A stretch of 64,000 nucleotides of DNA from Hydrangea macrophylla (lineage: Eukaryota; Streptophyta; Magnoliopsida; Cornales; Hydrangeaceae), in contig CM066988.1 in NCBI GenBank assembly GCA_033977485.1, positions 5,788,501-5,852,500 on the forward strand. Direction: 5' to 3'. The notes beneath the pieces are model-generated. The model was not told the DNA's origin and made no database searches. It worked only from the letters and a program-made list of their open reading frames with translations. Made by a program: the position numbers and the translations under genes. Shown piece after piece: positions 10,736 to 22,193 of this stretch. Within the stretch, counting starts at the first letter, position 1; every line of letters begins with the position of its first letter.

Positions 10736-11195
10736 CTTCTCAAACTGCTAAAATCTAATTCTTTATCCGGTACTCCAAGTGGTTCTCTTGCACAGATAGG
10801 TAGCAATCCTTATGCTCTATCTTGTAGTCAAAGTTCTGTCCCTTGGATCATTGATTCGGGGGCATTAGATCACATGACTTCTTTTTCTTCTTTATTCAAT
10901 ACTTATTTATCATGTTCTGAAAGTTAAAGAGTTAGGATTACTGAAGGCAGTTTCTCACCCATTGTAGGAAAAGGTCAAATAAAAAGTTTAGGAAATGTTA
11001 CTCTTCAATCTGTCCTTCATGTTCGTAAACTAGCCTGCAATTTGTTGTCTGTCAGTAAACTGTCAAAAAACTCAAACTGTCGTGTTGTTTTCTTTGACTC
11101 TTATTGTGAATTTCAGGACCGAAACTCAGGGAGGATGATTGGCAGTGCTAGAATGGTCAATGGTCTTTACCATGATCTCTCAGCAATAAAATAGC
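10727..11195 (+). pseudogene. copia protease domain
   Basis: WIIDSGALDHMT, with the catalytic Asp-Ser-Gly, lies at about 10843-10878. It is followed by FSPIVGKGQIKSLGNVTLQ and VLHVRKLACNLLSVSKL, the conserved downstream blocks of copia proteases. A stop at 10925-10927 (ESES*) and another near 11190 (AIK*) interrupt it. Copy A lacks the D-S-G motif, so this is the better preserved copy. Confidence 0.8.
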
Positions 11196-12130
11196 TCAAG
11201 GCTATGGTAGTAGTATTAGTTCAATTTTAGCTCACGAGCAAATAGTGCACTGGCATTTTAGACTAGGACATCCCAGTTTTCCATATCTAAAACATTTGTT
11301 TCCTTGTTTAAAAATTTGGATTGTTCTTCCTTTCAATGTGAAAGTTGTTATTTATCTAAAAGTCACCGAGCTACTTATCTTACAAAACCCTACCATGCCT
11401 CTAATCCATTCTACTTAATTCACAGTGATGTGTTGGGTCCCTCCAAGGTTACCGCCATGATGGGTATAAAGTGGTTTGTAACTTTTATAGATGATCACAC
11501 TCGACTTTGCTGGGTTTATTTGATGAATGAAAAATCTGAAGTAAAAAACATGCTTCAAAATTTTTACAAAATGGCTGAAAATCAATTTCAATCAAAAATC
11601 TATTTTTTCGATTTCATAATGAAAAAGAGCACTTGAATGCATATCTAGCGAATTTTTTTAAGGGAAAAAGGTATTTTACATCAATCTACATGTCGTGACA
11701 CTCCTCAACAAAATGGTATTGCCGAAAGAAAAAAATAAGCATTTACTGGAAGTAGCCCGAGCCATAATGTTCTCTATGCACGTTCCAAAATATCTATGGG
11801 GAGATGCAATTTTGACAGCATCTTATTTAATTAACAAAATGCCTACCTGAGTTTTACAATATGTCACACCCCTAGAATATTACGAACCTTTCCTGATTGC
11901 AGAATTAATTCAAATTTGCCTTTAAAAATTTTTGGCTGCACTATTTTGGTTCACATACCCAGCCAATTTCGATCCAAACTTGACCCTAGAGCAGAAAAGT
12001 GTGTTTTCATAGGGTATGCCCCAAACAAAAGAGGCTATAAGTGCTATAATCCTCAAACAAAAAAATTTGGGTGAGTTTGGATGTCTCCTTTCTTAAAAAT
12101 CAATCCTATTTTACCAAAAATTCTCTTTAG
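11196..12130 (+). pseudogene. copia integrase domain (GAG-pre-integrase plus core)
   Basis: The HHCC zinc region is read as HWHFRLGHPSFPYL followed by FQCESCYLSKSHR (about 11250-11370). The core starts with LIHSDVLGPS (first Asp, about 11421) and WFVTFIDDHTRLCWVYL. The second Asp region is lost in a frameshifted stretch (11600-11690). The Glu region is recognisable as TPQQNGIAERKK (about 11700-11733). The tail has KIFGCTIFVHIPSQ and KCVFIGYAPNKRGYKCYNP (about 11925-12054). At least three stops or frameshifts are present. It would have inserted the cDNA copy into the genome. Confidence 0.8.
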
Positions 12131-12602
12131 GGGCAGAAAGAGAGAAAGGAAGAAGAAACTTTTTGGCTGACAACTTCAGATCCTTACCAAATCCTATTCT
12201 CTCATCTCCGTCCCTTGTTTTCAAAAACAAGCACAGAAACAGGGTATTAAATATATGGAGAATGAAGGAAATCCTAGTCAAACTTCTCCAAACATAGAGG
12301 GCTCGCAAGCAGGGGAGTAAATACTACAATTAGAACAAACTGTTCTTGAACCTGAGTTTCTTGTTTACAAAAAAATACTCAGCAAAAAGGTAAAGACCAG
12401 CTAACCACATTGCCAGAAATCCAATCAAAATCTCTTGAAAAAGGTCCCTCGAGTAGTTCAGGTAATCCTAATCTAGTTCCTCCTTTATCTATCTCTACTT
12501 TATCCTCATTTCTTTCACCAGTGTTACCTAATGTTATACCTACAGATTATGATCATCCTATAGCCATTAGAAAAGGAGTCTGAAAATGTACCCAACATTC
12601 CA

Positions 12603-14217
12603 TTGCCAAAATATATTTCCTACAATGGACTTTCCAATAGTCATAGAGAATTTAGTTCAAAAATATCTAACCTGTTTGTTCTGACAACTATTAAGGAAGC
12701 CTTGGATGATCCTAATTGCAAATTAGCAGTTATGGAAGAGATGAATGCTCTAGAAAAGAATGGTACTTGGAAGTTAGTGAACCTTCCTAAGGAAAAAAAA
12801 ATCGTTGGGTGCAAATGGGTATTTACAGTGAAGTGCAAAGCTAAAGGTGGCATGGAAAGGAATAAGGCGAGACTCATGGCAAAGGGGTTTACACAAAACC
12901 TCGGGATTGACTACCAAGAAACCTTTGCTCTGGTTGCTAAGATGAACTCAATCCAGGTTTTACTATCATTGGCCGTTAATTATAGCTGGACTTTACATTA
13001 ATCAGATGTAAAAAATGCCTTCTTAAATGGAAATCTGGAACTAGAAGTCTATATGAGCCTATCTCCAGGATTTTAGAAGAAGTTTGGTACAGATAAAGTC
13101 TGCAAATTAAATAAGTCCCTGTATGGTCTCAAACAATCCCCAAAGGCGTGGTTTGAATGCTTTGGGAAGGTTATGAAAAATCATGGATACTATCAAAGCC
13201 AAGCAGACCATACTATGTTCTATAAATATTTAAGAGAAGGTAAAGTAGCTACCTTGATTGTTTATGTAGATGACATAATTCTAATAGGTGATGATAGTGC
13301 CGAATTGGAAAAATTAAAGAAGGGACTAGCTAAAGATTTTGAGATAAAAGACCTGGAGCACTTAAATATTTTCTCGAAATGGTGTTTGCTAGATCCAAGG
13401 AGGGTATTTTTGTCACTCAATGCAAGTACACACTTAACTTGCTCGGAGACACAGGCCTACTTGGATGCAAATCTATTGAAACACGAACCGAGCCCAAGTT
13501 GAAGCTACAACATGCTGGAAATGGAGATGTTGTGAATATAGATCAGTTTCAAAGACATGTTGGAAGACTGATCTACTTATCTCATACATGTCCCGACATA
13601 GCATTCACTGTAAGCAGAGTGAGCCAATTTATGCATTATCTAGGACAGGAGCACTTTGAAGCAGCGTACAGGATCCTAAGGTATCTAAAAGGAACTCCTG
13701 GTAAAGGTTTGTTATTTGGAAAACAAGGACATGTTCAAGTGGAAGTATATACAGATGCAGATTGGGCTGGAAGCATCACTGAATAGAAACCTACGCCAGA
13801 CTACTGTACCTTCGTTGGAGGAAATTTGGTTACTTGGCCGAGTAAACACAGAATGTAGTCGCTAAAAGTAGTGCGGAAGCTGAATTTAGATCAGTGGCTC
13901 ATGGAATTTGTGAAGCTTTGTGGATCAGAATATTACTAGAAGACTTAAAAATTCCAAGTATATCACCAATGAAGGTGTATTGTGACAACAAGGCAGCAAA
14001 TACAATTGCTCATAATCCGGTTCTTTACGACAAAACTAAGTATGTGGGAGTCGACAAGCACTTTATCAAAGAAAAGAATAGGAAGGGATTGATCTGCATG
14101 TCTTATATACCCACCGTAGAGTAGATTGCAGATGTTCTTACAAAGGGACTACACAAGAAGCAGTTCGACCACTTAATCAACAAGCTGGCCATAGAAGACA
14201 TATTCAAGCCAGCTTGA
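12603..14217 (+). pseudogene. copia reverse transcriptase-RNase H
   Basis: RVT_2 blocks appear in order: ALDDPNCKLAVMEEMNALEK, NGTWKLVNLPKEKK, GCKWVFTVKCKAKGG, RLMAKGFTQ, DVKNAFLNGNLELEVYM, CKLNKSLYGLKQSPKAWF and LIVYVDDIILIG. The YVDD catalytic motif is intact at about 13261-13275. A stop at 12999-13001 and another near 13074 break the frame. A frameshift lies near 13370-13380. RNase H follows with VEVYTDADWAGS (about 13741-13776) and VYCDNKAANTIAHNP, ending LINKLAIEDIFKPA* at 14217. The gene is complete in extent but not translatable. Confidence 0.85.
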
Positions 14218-14224
14218 GGGAGAG
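14214..14224 (+). other. Polypurine tract of the copia element
   Basis: TGAGGGAGAG overlaps the RT-RNase H stop codon and immediately precedes the TGTTGGACAT start of the 3' LTR. Confidence 0.75.
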
Positions 14225-14457
14225 TGTTGGACATAGAAAGAAAATGATTCTGCCAGGATATGGCTAAATTCTTTGGGATATTATAGTTGTAAATATTTAG
14301 ATTTAGTCAATTCTACAGAATACAAAAGTCAATATTTAGAATTAGAATTAATGCTGATTAGATCCTAATTTTATGCATTGTATCTCCTATAAATAGAGGT
14401 GTTGTGTACATTATGTGATGTACAAAAGAATAAGAGATATTTTCTTTATATCTTTTA
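14225..14457 (+). repeat. copia 3' LTR (copy C)
   Basis: TGTTGGACATAG to TATCTTTTA, 233 bp, with TATAAATA at 14388-14395. It keeps the canonical TG start that both upstream copies have lost. Confidence 0.85.
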
Positions 14458-14849
14458 TTAACAAAATCTAAATCCTACAGATCCTGAATCAAAATTGTCA
14501 GCACCTAACCCAACTGGTGGTGTCTTGTCCTCTGAGACAATATCCATCTCCTCTGACGGATCATCCTCCACTGGTACAGTGAGACCTCCAACTACCCCTC
14601 CAATATCCCAATCCTCAACCATTATCTTATCAACGTCAAAAGTTGGCTTGATGGGGTCGGCAACTACTTCAAAAAATCCTCCAGCTACTACTATGGCCTC
14701 AGCCAATTCAGCCTCTCTTATAATGAACCCATCGAGCTGCGCAACCATCTATGCTACCCACTCTACTATCATCTTGGCAATGGTTGCCATCTATAATATA
14801 GGCCCTGATGATGCCAAAAATTGGTAGGAGAGTATGAAGATGAAGACAA
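14458..14849. other. Unassigned sequence with a 110-codon open frame (14495-14827, +)
   Basis: An uninterrupted plus frame gives a Ser/Thr/Pro-rich protein starting MSAPNPTGGVLSSE and is open upstream of that ATG. The opposite strand is also open (14458-14748) and would be acidic. No domain was recognised on either strand. It lies between the copia 3' LTR and the presumed LTR of Tat-1, so it is most likely a fragment of another element's gag or of old flanking DNA. Whether it is coding at all is unproven. Confidence 0.25.
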
Positions 14850-15443
14850 AACGGTTTGTATATGGTTCAGCCCTGTTAATTAAGAGACCTATGTCCACGG
14901 GTGTATCGAAGCACATGTACTAACAGTTCACTGGCGGCCCTTGGTGAACGAACAATGAAGGCGCTTCTACCAAAAATCGGCCGGGTATAGCTTATGAGTG
15001 TTATGTATTGCTACTCTTGGAGTATGTATATTTGTCTGTATGTATCTCTCCCCCTCTAACGAGGGTGAGTGGGCTCTTTTATAAGTGTAAGAGACCACTC
15101 GTACAAGGAAAATGAGCTAATTAAGAAGCTCAATTTGTTTACAATTGATTAACACAAATCATGGGGGTTGCCTAAGTGGATTAGGAAATAACTTGCACTT
15201 TCCCTTAATCTTCTGTCTGGGATAGAAAACTATTCGGAATCTTATGGAGCAAGCCATGAGACGCGCCTGAGCTACATCTACTGGTCGATGAACTCGTACC
15301 GTGCTCTTAAGCTATGAGCCCACATCACACAGTCTTGGCCGGATGGCCCGGGATGGTTGAATAGAAGGCGCCCTCTCTGGATGATTCGACATCTCCTTGT
15401 GGTGGTAGTAGTTTGACTTTGAACTGATTTTTTTTATCTATCA
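14850..15443 (-). repeat. Presumed 3' LTR of Tat-1
   Basis: The right end (ATCTATCA at 15443) abuts a purine tract on the minus strand. A minus-strand TATAAAA lies at 15077-15083 (TTTTATA on the plus strand), a plausible U3 promoter. The left limit is a guess, set near the start of the block TATGGTTCAGCCCTG. No second LTR is available in the window for comparison. Confidence 0.45.
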
Positions 15444-15458
15444 GCTGCCCCCCATTTT
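15444..15458 (-). other. Presumed polypurine tract of Tat-1
   Basis: On the minus strand the sequence reads AAAATGGGGGGCAGC immediately before TGATAGATAAA, the proposed LTR start. The position and purine bias fit a plus-strand primer. Confidence 0.55.
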
Positions 15459-16223
15459 CGAGACTGATGTGATGGTCTATCAGATGAGTTTTGAAAATCT
15501 GTGCCACTCAATAGATTGTTCAGGAATCGACCTAGGATATTACTTGTGGCCGGACCCGCTACCATGGTCAGTCGGGGATTAGACTAGAAGGTTGCCTCAG
15601 GAACCTGGGGTCGAAAGTTACCATGTGTCAGGGAGTGATTGGTCTGGACAGGAACCAACGAGGTCGGTGTAAATGTAACCAAACTGTTGCATCATAATCG
15701 AACCATCACGTCCCACTTTTAATGCGCGTGCCTTTTGAGACGTCGCTTCACGTGCCCGAGGAGGCAGTGTTACATGGTTTAGGCGGGAAAATTTCCTAGC
15801 CAATGGATCTGATTTGATCTAGACCATTCATGTTGCATATATAAAGGACACTTATTCATTTATGATGTTCCTGTTGTTCACAGATAGAGATTATCGAGCG
15901 GGTTAAGAGAAAAAAAAACTCCTAGTCAAGCTTCCCAGCTCTTTTCTGTGCTTAATTCTTGTAAGACTTCACCTTTCCAGCCTTGTGATTCTTTGCATTT
16001 TTCTCTCCTTTTCTTCTTCTCATTACCGAGTGAGGGTGGAGAATAGGAATCCATTTGGCTTATGAGGGAGTAGGACTTTTTCTTTCTTAGGTTCATCTTC
16101 CTCTTCAGATCAAGTAGCATAACAAGTCGATTGAACCGATCGGGTTATCTAGGGGTAGTTTTGCCTGTGCCACCATATCCTGAAGACCTTGTATGCTTTG
16201 AATTTTTTAGCCTCGTAACCTTG
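15459..16223 (+). other. Tat-1 3' region: leader of the antisense ORF
   Basis: Apart from the proposed promoter, this is pyrimidine-rich sequence with no long plus frame (15950-16110 is CTT-rich). It looks like an untranslated leader, possibly with an intron. The last five bases, CCTTG (16219-16223), are the left copy of the Tat-2 target duplication. Confidence 0.45.
15799..15846 (+). promoter_or_regulatory. Possible promoter of the Tat-1 antisense ORF
   Basis: On the plus strand a CCAAT box (15800-15804) is followed 34 bp later by TATATAAAG (15838-15846). Downstream, before the Tat-2 insertion was made, lay the antisense ORF that now resumes at 55784. The spacing fits an ordinary plant TATA promoter. 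The assignment is inferred from position. Confidence 0.45.
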
Positions 16224-19200
16224 TGTGGACACGCGGCATTCCACCACTTTGCTTGTTTTTGTGTTTGAAATTGATTCGGATCAAAGAAAAGAAAAGGGTC
16301 TGTTGAAAACAGATACAGAGTCGCCACTTGGTTTTTAAGGAACCAAGAAACCGAATTTTGACTAACCCAAATGGATAAAGGGCACCAGCCCTTCATAACC
16401 AAAGAACTTGGCTCAGGGTTTTGGTACGAGAAAGGAAGGAGCCTTTGTCATGACTAAAACACCCTCAACTCGCCCCGTCGTTTGACGGGCCTCAATTAGC
16501 ATCCAAATAATCATCTTATACTATGTATGGTTCGACAATTAATACTATGATAGTATATTACATCACATGAGAAAATTTGAAATGGAAGATCTAAAGATAA
16601 GATATCATTCATAAGATCTAAGCCAAGTATCACACAATGCAAAGTGAAAGATCACACAAAACAAACCTAGGAAAAATCGTCTAGTCACATATCAAGTAAT
16701 TAAGTTTCCCTAATCTATAGAGGACATGAATTGTTCTTGAAACAAATAAATCAAAGAAAACAAGGATGCTTAGCAAGCTAGAATGATGCATGTTCATCTT
16801 TGAGAAGAGAGGTTCTCTCAATCCCCGGGACGGATGAGAAATGATGATTAGATAGAGGGGAAGCATGAACGTGTGATCATGATCATTCCTTATAATCTTC
16901 TTAGATTAGGAGTTACAAAAACCCAAATCTTTGCATGGATGCAATGTATGTATCTAGAATGTGCCAAGGTTGTAGTGTGTTTTATGTTCATGAATTCCTA
17001 GAATGACTTAGAAGTCTAGAATATGTATGAATGAATGAATGAAATCATCATGGGATATGTACAAATGTAGTATGAACTACTTCCTAAGACATGAGCTAAT
17101 TTGGAGTGCATGTAAGCATCAAATCAAAGGATGGAAGTAAAAGTATGCTTGCTATGAATAGTGGACAGAACAGTAACATGATCTTTTGGAAATTGAAAGG
17201 AGGGGTTAGAAATGTTTTCAATGCATGATTTTTTATGCACATCTTCCTTATTGTGTCTAGAACACAACCCAAAAAGCCAATCTTTAATAACTATCACAGA
17301 TTGAGAGAAATCATATAAACAATAGAGGTTATTCAGAAACACAGTCCATACTGTCGACTGAAATGTTAGAAAATCCTAAAAAATGAAAACACAAGATCTA
17401 GAGGCCCATATTATACCGAGAGTTCCCTAAGACATTGATGTTCAAGGGAAAAATAAGTTGGGATCACTCGTTCTGGAAAAGGTTTCTGTAAAATAAGTTG
17501 AAAGTCAACCTAGCTGCTGTGACAGCAGAGGCAGAATGTTTGAAAGGAATGTTTGGACAAAAATAGACCCCCACCCCTTTCAAGTGCTTCCATGTCAAGC
17601 CAAAAATCATGGATGTTCTACAATGAGTTAGAAAGACTTTCCAACTGGTCTTGCATTCATATATTGAGTATTGAACTCAAAATAATTCTTTGAAGTTAAA
17701 TGACTCACTGTTTTGAAGGTATTGAGAAAACAAGGTTTATTTCTTAAAAATCAAAATGAGGGGTTTAAGAGTGGATTTTGAAATAGAAGTTTTGGAATCA
17801 TATTTTCAATACTTAATGAAGATTATAACCACTTAAAATTTCAACATCAAACTCATCATCAAGAACCTCCAAGATTGTTGGAAAGTATTATTTACGTTTT
17901 AAAGACAACTTCATGAATACATAGGAATGTATTGAAGTTGAAATCATCATCTATCAAACATGTTTTTGAGGTCAAGAGCTACTATCCATAAGGATTCACT
18001 TACCTCAAACTTCATGTCATCATCTAGATGATGATAGATTAGTAAGTAAATAAAGAAAACAAAAAAAAGAAATGAGGTAAGAGAAGATGAACAAATATAA
18101 ACAAGCAAGTATATAAACACTCAATAGATGATATTCAATTATGTATTGGACTTGTAGCTCGGTGTTTCACTTATATGTGGTAACATTGGACATGGAAATA
18201 ACTTCCTTTCTCTTAAATGCTCACTAAAATGGTGGTTGGGTATATTGAATATGAAGTAAAATGGAAGTAATGAAGTAAAAACAAAGTTTAGAACTCACTT
18301 TTTTGTTTGAAAATCAAAGAAGGAAGCTTCTTTTCTCTCTATTCTAACCTTATCTCTACTACTTTCTCTCTAAAACTTTTCAAAACTTACATTTGACACC
18401 CTCAAAATGAGAAGTCAAGGGGGGTTTATATAGGCCAATTTGGGGTGGTTTTGGGGTTTTAGAAGTACTCCCATTGGTCCCAAACATTTGTGAACATAGA
18501 ACTATGTCGTTTTGGTTTTCAATTAATCAAAATGAACCCCAAAAGAAATTACAAAAAACACCATTCTGGAAGAGAGTGCCACGGTGGAAGTGGGCTAGTG
18601 CCGCGACATCACTACTCCTCATTCATCCAGATAATCCTTTTTAGGCCCCCAGAGGCTCCGATATTCGCGAAAAGGCCCTATGTCGTCCGAAATTCACAGA
18701 AAATGCATGCGAACTCCAAATTGAGGTTGTGATATACCGTTGGAAAGGTAATGGAGTCTACTTTACATAAAATTTTTTTGGGGATAGGTCACTTTGAAAA
18801 GTTTTGCGGTATTCGTGATAAAAGCCGATTTGATTGCCTTTTTCACCTTCGGAAATTCATAATAAATTCGTTTTAAATCCAAAAATTATGTGCGACATAT
18901 TGTTGGAAAGCTATCGACCTTTAGTATCTATGAAAAATATTTAAAAAATGATACGGTGCTTCGGCTTCAAAGTCAACTTTTGGTAAAACTGGTCAAACTT
19001 AGGATTCCCAGGAGCTGACGTTTTCGTTCAATTTTCTTTTGAAACTCATTTTGATACTTTTTACATGATCTAGAATGTTCCCAGAACTTTTCGGCAAATT
19101 TGGAGGATTTTGGTCAAACTTGGTCAAACCTTGGTCAAACCGGTCAACAGGGACTTTCTAGAAACTTTCGGGACCTCTGGGGGCCGACGATTTCATTTGG

Positions 19201-19428
19201 TCTTGCTTTAGAACTTATTTTATTGTTTTTCTTATGATGTAGCACGTTTCCAGAACATTTGGTCTGAATCCGGGAGCGTTTGGGCTTTTAGGGGTATTTT
19301 GGTCATTCTGAGCATTCTGAGAGATAGAACTGACTTCCAGGAGTCCTTTTTGAGTCTTGTACGATCATTGTGAATCACCAAGCTGTGGATCTCCTAAATC
19401 TGATAGCCGACAAATTAGGGTGTCTACA
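16224..19428 (-). repeat. 3' LTR of Tat-2
   Basis: It is 3205 bp and matches 52583-55778 end to end. It has an extra segment of about 45 bp near 16480-16525 and lacks about 28 bp that the other copy has near 55334. The minus-strand TATA box is at 18425-18432. A GC-rich inverted motif (about 18574-18612) is degenerate here and better preserved in the other LTR at 54894-54932. Confidence 0.9.
18425..18432 (-). promoter_or_regulatory. TATA box in the Tat-2 3' LTR
   Basis: TATATAAA on the minus strand, in the context GGCCTATATAAACCCCCC. The same element is at 54744-54751 in the 5' LTR. Confidence 0.6.
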
Positions 19429-19445
19429 GTTTGCCCCTCTTTGGC
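19429..19445 (-). other. Polypurine tract of Tat-2
   Basis: On the minus strand, GCCAAAGAGGGGCAAAC ends exactly where the 3' LTR starts (TGTAGACACC). This confirms the minus orientation of the element. Confidence 0.85.
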
Positions 19446-19725
19446 ATGAACTTGCGAGGCAACGCATGTCGCAAGCGAGTGCCAAAGCTTTGAAGAGACA
19501 GGTCTTTTTGGAGGCTATAGATTTAGGATAAAAAGCGTTGCAAAAGATGTAATGATAGAAAACACGATGCTGGGGACAGGGTTGGTCGTGCTCTTCGTGA
19601 GCTGTCTACGTATCCCAAAGGGAATCAGACCACGACGTAGTTCGGGGCACAAAGGGACAACCGCACATGCACAACAAGACATGCAAATGCTATGATGTAA
19701 AATGGTATGCAATGCATGGAAGTGA
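19446..19725 (-). other. Distal 3' noncoding region of Tat-2 with a CTACGTA hairpin
   Basis: No gene was seen. At 19606-19640 CTACGTATCCC is followed by GGGAATCAG and ACGTAG, a short imperfect stem-loop. A second copy is at 33372-33407, near the integrase end. TGA at 19723-19725 is the left target duplication of the CACTA element. Confidence 0.6.
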
Positions 19726-19757
19726 CACTACAAGAAAAAAGGCTTTTTATGTCACTT
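19726..19757 (+). repeat. Left terminal inverted repeat of the CACTA element
   Basis: 32 bp starting CACTACAAG and running into TTTATGTCACTT. It pairs with 31446-31477 with two mismatches. Confidence 0.9.
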
Positions 19758-20220
19758 TAATACTTGTATTTATGTCACTTTTATTTTGAGTGACATAATT
19801 ATTTCTTGCTGGGTCTTTTTATGTCACTTTTTTAGTATTTATGTCGGTTTTTAAAAAAAATGACAAAAATACTTGATTATTTATGTCATTTGTTTAAAAA
19901 AGTGACATAAATAATAACGTATTTATGTCACTTTTAAAAAAGTGATATAAATAAAAACGCGGTGGTAATTTTGTAAATAATTCAATTTTTTGTTTGTCAC
20001 TTTTTAAAAAAGTGACATAAACATATTATTATTTATGTCACTTTTTAAAAAGTGACATAAATAAAAACGCGGTGGCAATTTTGTAAATAATACAAATTTT
20101 TTTATGTCAGTTTTTGTAAAAAGTGACATAAATAATACATATTACTTATAAGCACCCTAATTTTTTATGTCACTTTTTTTTAAATTGACAAATATTTTAC
20201 AAAAAGTGACTTAAAAAAGT
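19745..20220. repeat. Left subterminal repeat array of the CACTA element
   Basis: TTTATGTCACTTTT and its complement AAAAGTGACATAAA recur more than a dozen times, often back to back, so they form short hairpins. Subterminal arrays of this kind are the binding sites of the TnpA-like protein in En/Spm elements. The role here is inferred. Confidence 0.8.
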
Positions 20221-20280
20221 CATCTTGCACGCGGGAAAAGGGCAGGGGATCGGAATTGATAAAAGTGCAGAATGAGAAAA

Positions 20281-20478
20281 CCCAATCCCAAACCCTCTCT
20301 CTAGCTATCGATCTCCATTCCCAAACCCTCTCTCCATCTCCATTCCCAAACCCCCCCTCCATCTCCATTCCCAAACCCAAACCCAAACCCAAACCCAAAC
20401 CCACTCTCCATCTCCATTCCCAAACCCAAACCCTATCTCCATCTCCATTCCCAAACCCAAACCCAAACCCAAACCATT
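20281..20478 (+). repeat. CCCAAA/CTCCATCTCC microsatellite region
   Basis: Runs of (CCCAAA)n alternate with CTCTCCATCTCCATT units. An uninterrupted 140-codon frame (20256-20678) crosses it but is pure low-complexity Pro/Asn/Lys and Ser/Leu. It is not regarded as a gene. Confidence 0.7.
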
Positions 20479-20580
20479 CAATAGCCGCCGCCGCCGCAGT
20501 CGCCGTTGCTCTGTGCCGCCGCTGCTCTGCGCCGCCGCTGCTCTTCGCTGCTCTGCCTAGCTTCCCCTCCTTGATCTCCA

Positions 20581-20582
<2 letters not shown>

Positions 20583-20651
<69 letters not shown>

Positions 20652-20652
20652 A
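20583..20652 (+). repeat. (CT)n followed by (CA)n
   Basis: About 45 bp of CT dinucleotides run directly into about 25 bp of CA. Further (CA)n tracts lie at 21539-21559 and 21606-21627, and (TA)n at about 21231-21254. Confidence 0.9.
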
Positions 20653-22193
20653 TGACAAATACTAATTCTGGCCATTGAAAGTCCCAATTACAGGATGGGG
20701 TCCACAGACTCAGGTGCACATGGAACTCACGGCGGTAAGGGAACCTCATGAAGATCTTGACTGGTGTAGTTGTTTAGATAAATTATGAACTGTTGATGTA
20801 GAGCAACTAGAATTTGTTCCCAAGGTGACATTTTGTGATTATAAAAATTGTAATCTTATATCAGTAGGGAGATTAGTAAAGCTAGCTTTCACTTTCTTCT
20901 TTATAATACGGGAATTTCAATGATAAAACTACTAGGATGTAGTTTTAGCCCCTAAAACTACTAGGATGTATCATAAAACCAAAACCACTAGGATGTATCA
21001 TAGAAATTCCATTATAATAATGAAGAAATCCAGGGTATATCCTAATGATTATGGTCCTAAAATATTGCAACTTGCTCACAACATGCTATAAGTTTGGAAT
21101 GGTTTTCAAAACTTCCATCATGTTAGGCCTTGCTTATTATATTCCGAGACCAAATTACTACATTTTGGTAACTAATTGAGATGTGTAATACAACCAAAAT
21201 TACTAATGTGTATTACTGAAGATCCCATTAATATATATATATATATATATATATTTTCTTTTGTGCTTACCTTTTTTTTTTATTTATTCTAATAATAATT
21301 AGTAATTGTTGGCATAATTAGAAACTCAATTCACGTCCTCCAAAGAGTCAATTAGCGAAAAGTGATTTCTTTCGGGGTAACCAAGTCTATTTGATAAAGC
21401 AATTGGGAATAAAATTTGAAAAACATAGCATTATTCATCAAAATATAAATGCTCCTACAGTCTTTAGAGGATAGAGATCATAGTCGGCTTTTGTTATAAT
21501 GTTAGCCCACCCCTTGAGAGTTCCTGGGTCTGCCCTTGCACACACACACACACACACATTTATATATGCATGTACGGGGCATTAACATGAGAAAAGGCGC
21601 CTTGCACACACACACACACACACACATAAACGTATTTCAATTTAATGGTATGTTTTTGGAAAAGTGACATAAAAGATTGTAAGTGACCTAAACAATTTGG
21701 CGGGCTAAAAATGCCGGATCGATGTAAACGAGGTGCTCTTCATTCCCAAACCCAAACCCTCTCCACTCTCTCTCGTAGATACAACTATGCCGCCGCCTCC
21801 TCCACTCCGCAACCGCCGCCGCCTCCTCCTTCTCTCAGTGCCGCTGCGTCCTCCTCCACGCCGCACCGCTGCCGCCGCCTCCAACTACCACTGCCATTCT
21901 CAGTTCATCACACTCTATCTAGGTACAATCATGGGCTTTAATTTTTACTTTGAGATAGCTTCTTATTCATTGATTTCATGAATTAGGTATGTAAACCCCA
22001 ACAACGTGGTGATGGTGTAGACAGGCCATTCTTGTTCAGTTGTTGATTATGAGTGCTACTTTTTTTTTTCCTGGTAGAATCTCTATCTTGCAATTGTTCA
22101 GGTCACTTGGTTGTTCTTTGTGGATGTACATGTTGAATTTTGGGGTCTTTTTTGTGTGTGTGTGGGGGGGGGGGGTGTGTGTGTGTGTGTGGT
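20653..22193. other. CACTA interior, no gene recognised
   Basis: AT-rich sequence resembling introns and leaders. A third copy of the subterminal motif (AAAAGTGACATAAAAG) occurs at about 21660-21677. It is followed by a GCCGCC-rich block (21711-21941) with two overlapping low-complexity frames. Inverted GGAATTTC/GAAATTCC ends around 20911-21010 enclose three ACTAGGATGTA units. Confidence 0.5.

Larger units (their letters stand above)
7653..11072 (+). repeat. Tandem duplication of about 1.7 kb (7653-9358 and 9359-11072)
   Basis: Each copy runs from the non-LTR left flank (CACTACTACT.GTGGTAAAC) through LTR, PBS and gag to the protease (NLLSV.KLSK). At 9358 the sequence passes from the middle of protease straight back to the flank. 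Because the flank is included, this is a genomic tandem duplication and not two independent insertions. Confidence 0.85.
7751..14457 (+). mobile_element. Ty1/copia retrotransposon with tandemly duplicated 5' part
   Basis: Integrase precedes RT, which is the copia order (gag, protease, integrase, RT, RNase H). Three LTR copies are present: 7751-7980, 9461-9697 and 14225-14457. The first LTR plus gag is a tandem copy of the second, and the third is the true 3' LTR. The base pairs flanking the outermost LTRs are GTAAC and TTAAC, a possible 5-bp target duplication with one change. The pol frame has stops and at least one frameshift, so the element is inactive. The RT YVDD motif survives. Confidence 0.85.

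Noticed and set aside
20355..20475. Interstitial telomere repeat
   Set aside because: The unit is CCCAAA (6 bp), not the plant telomere CCCTAAA.
20256..20678. 140-codon open frame as a gene
   Set aside because: It is generated by CCCAAA, CT and CA microsatellites. The translation is low complexity with no domain.
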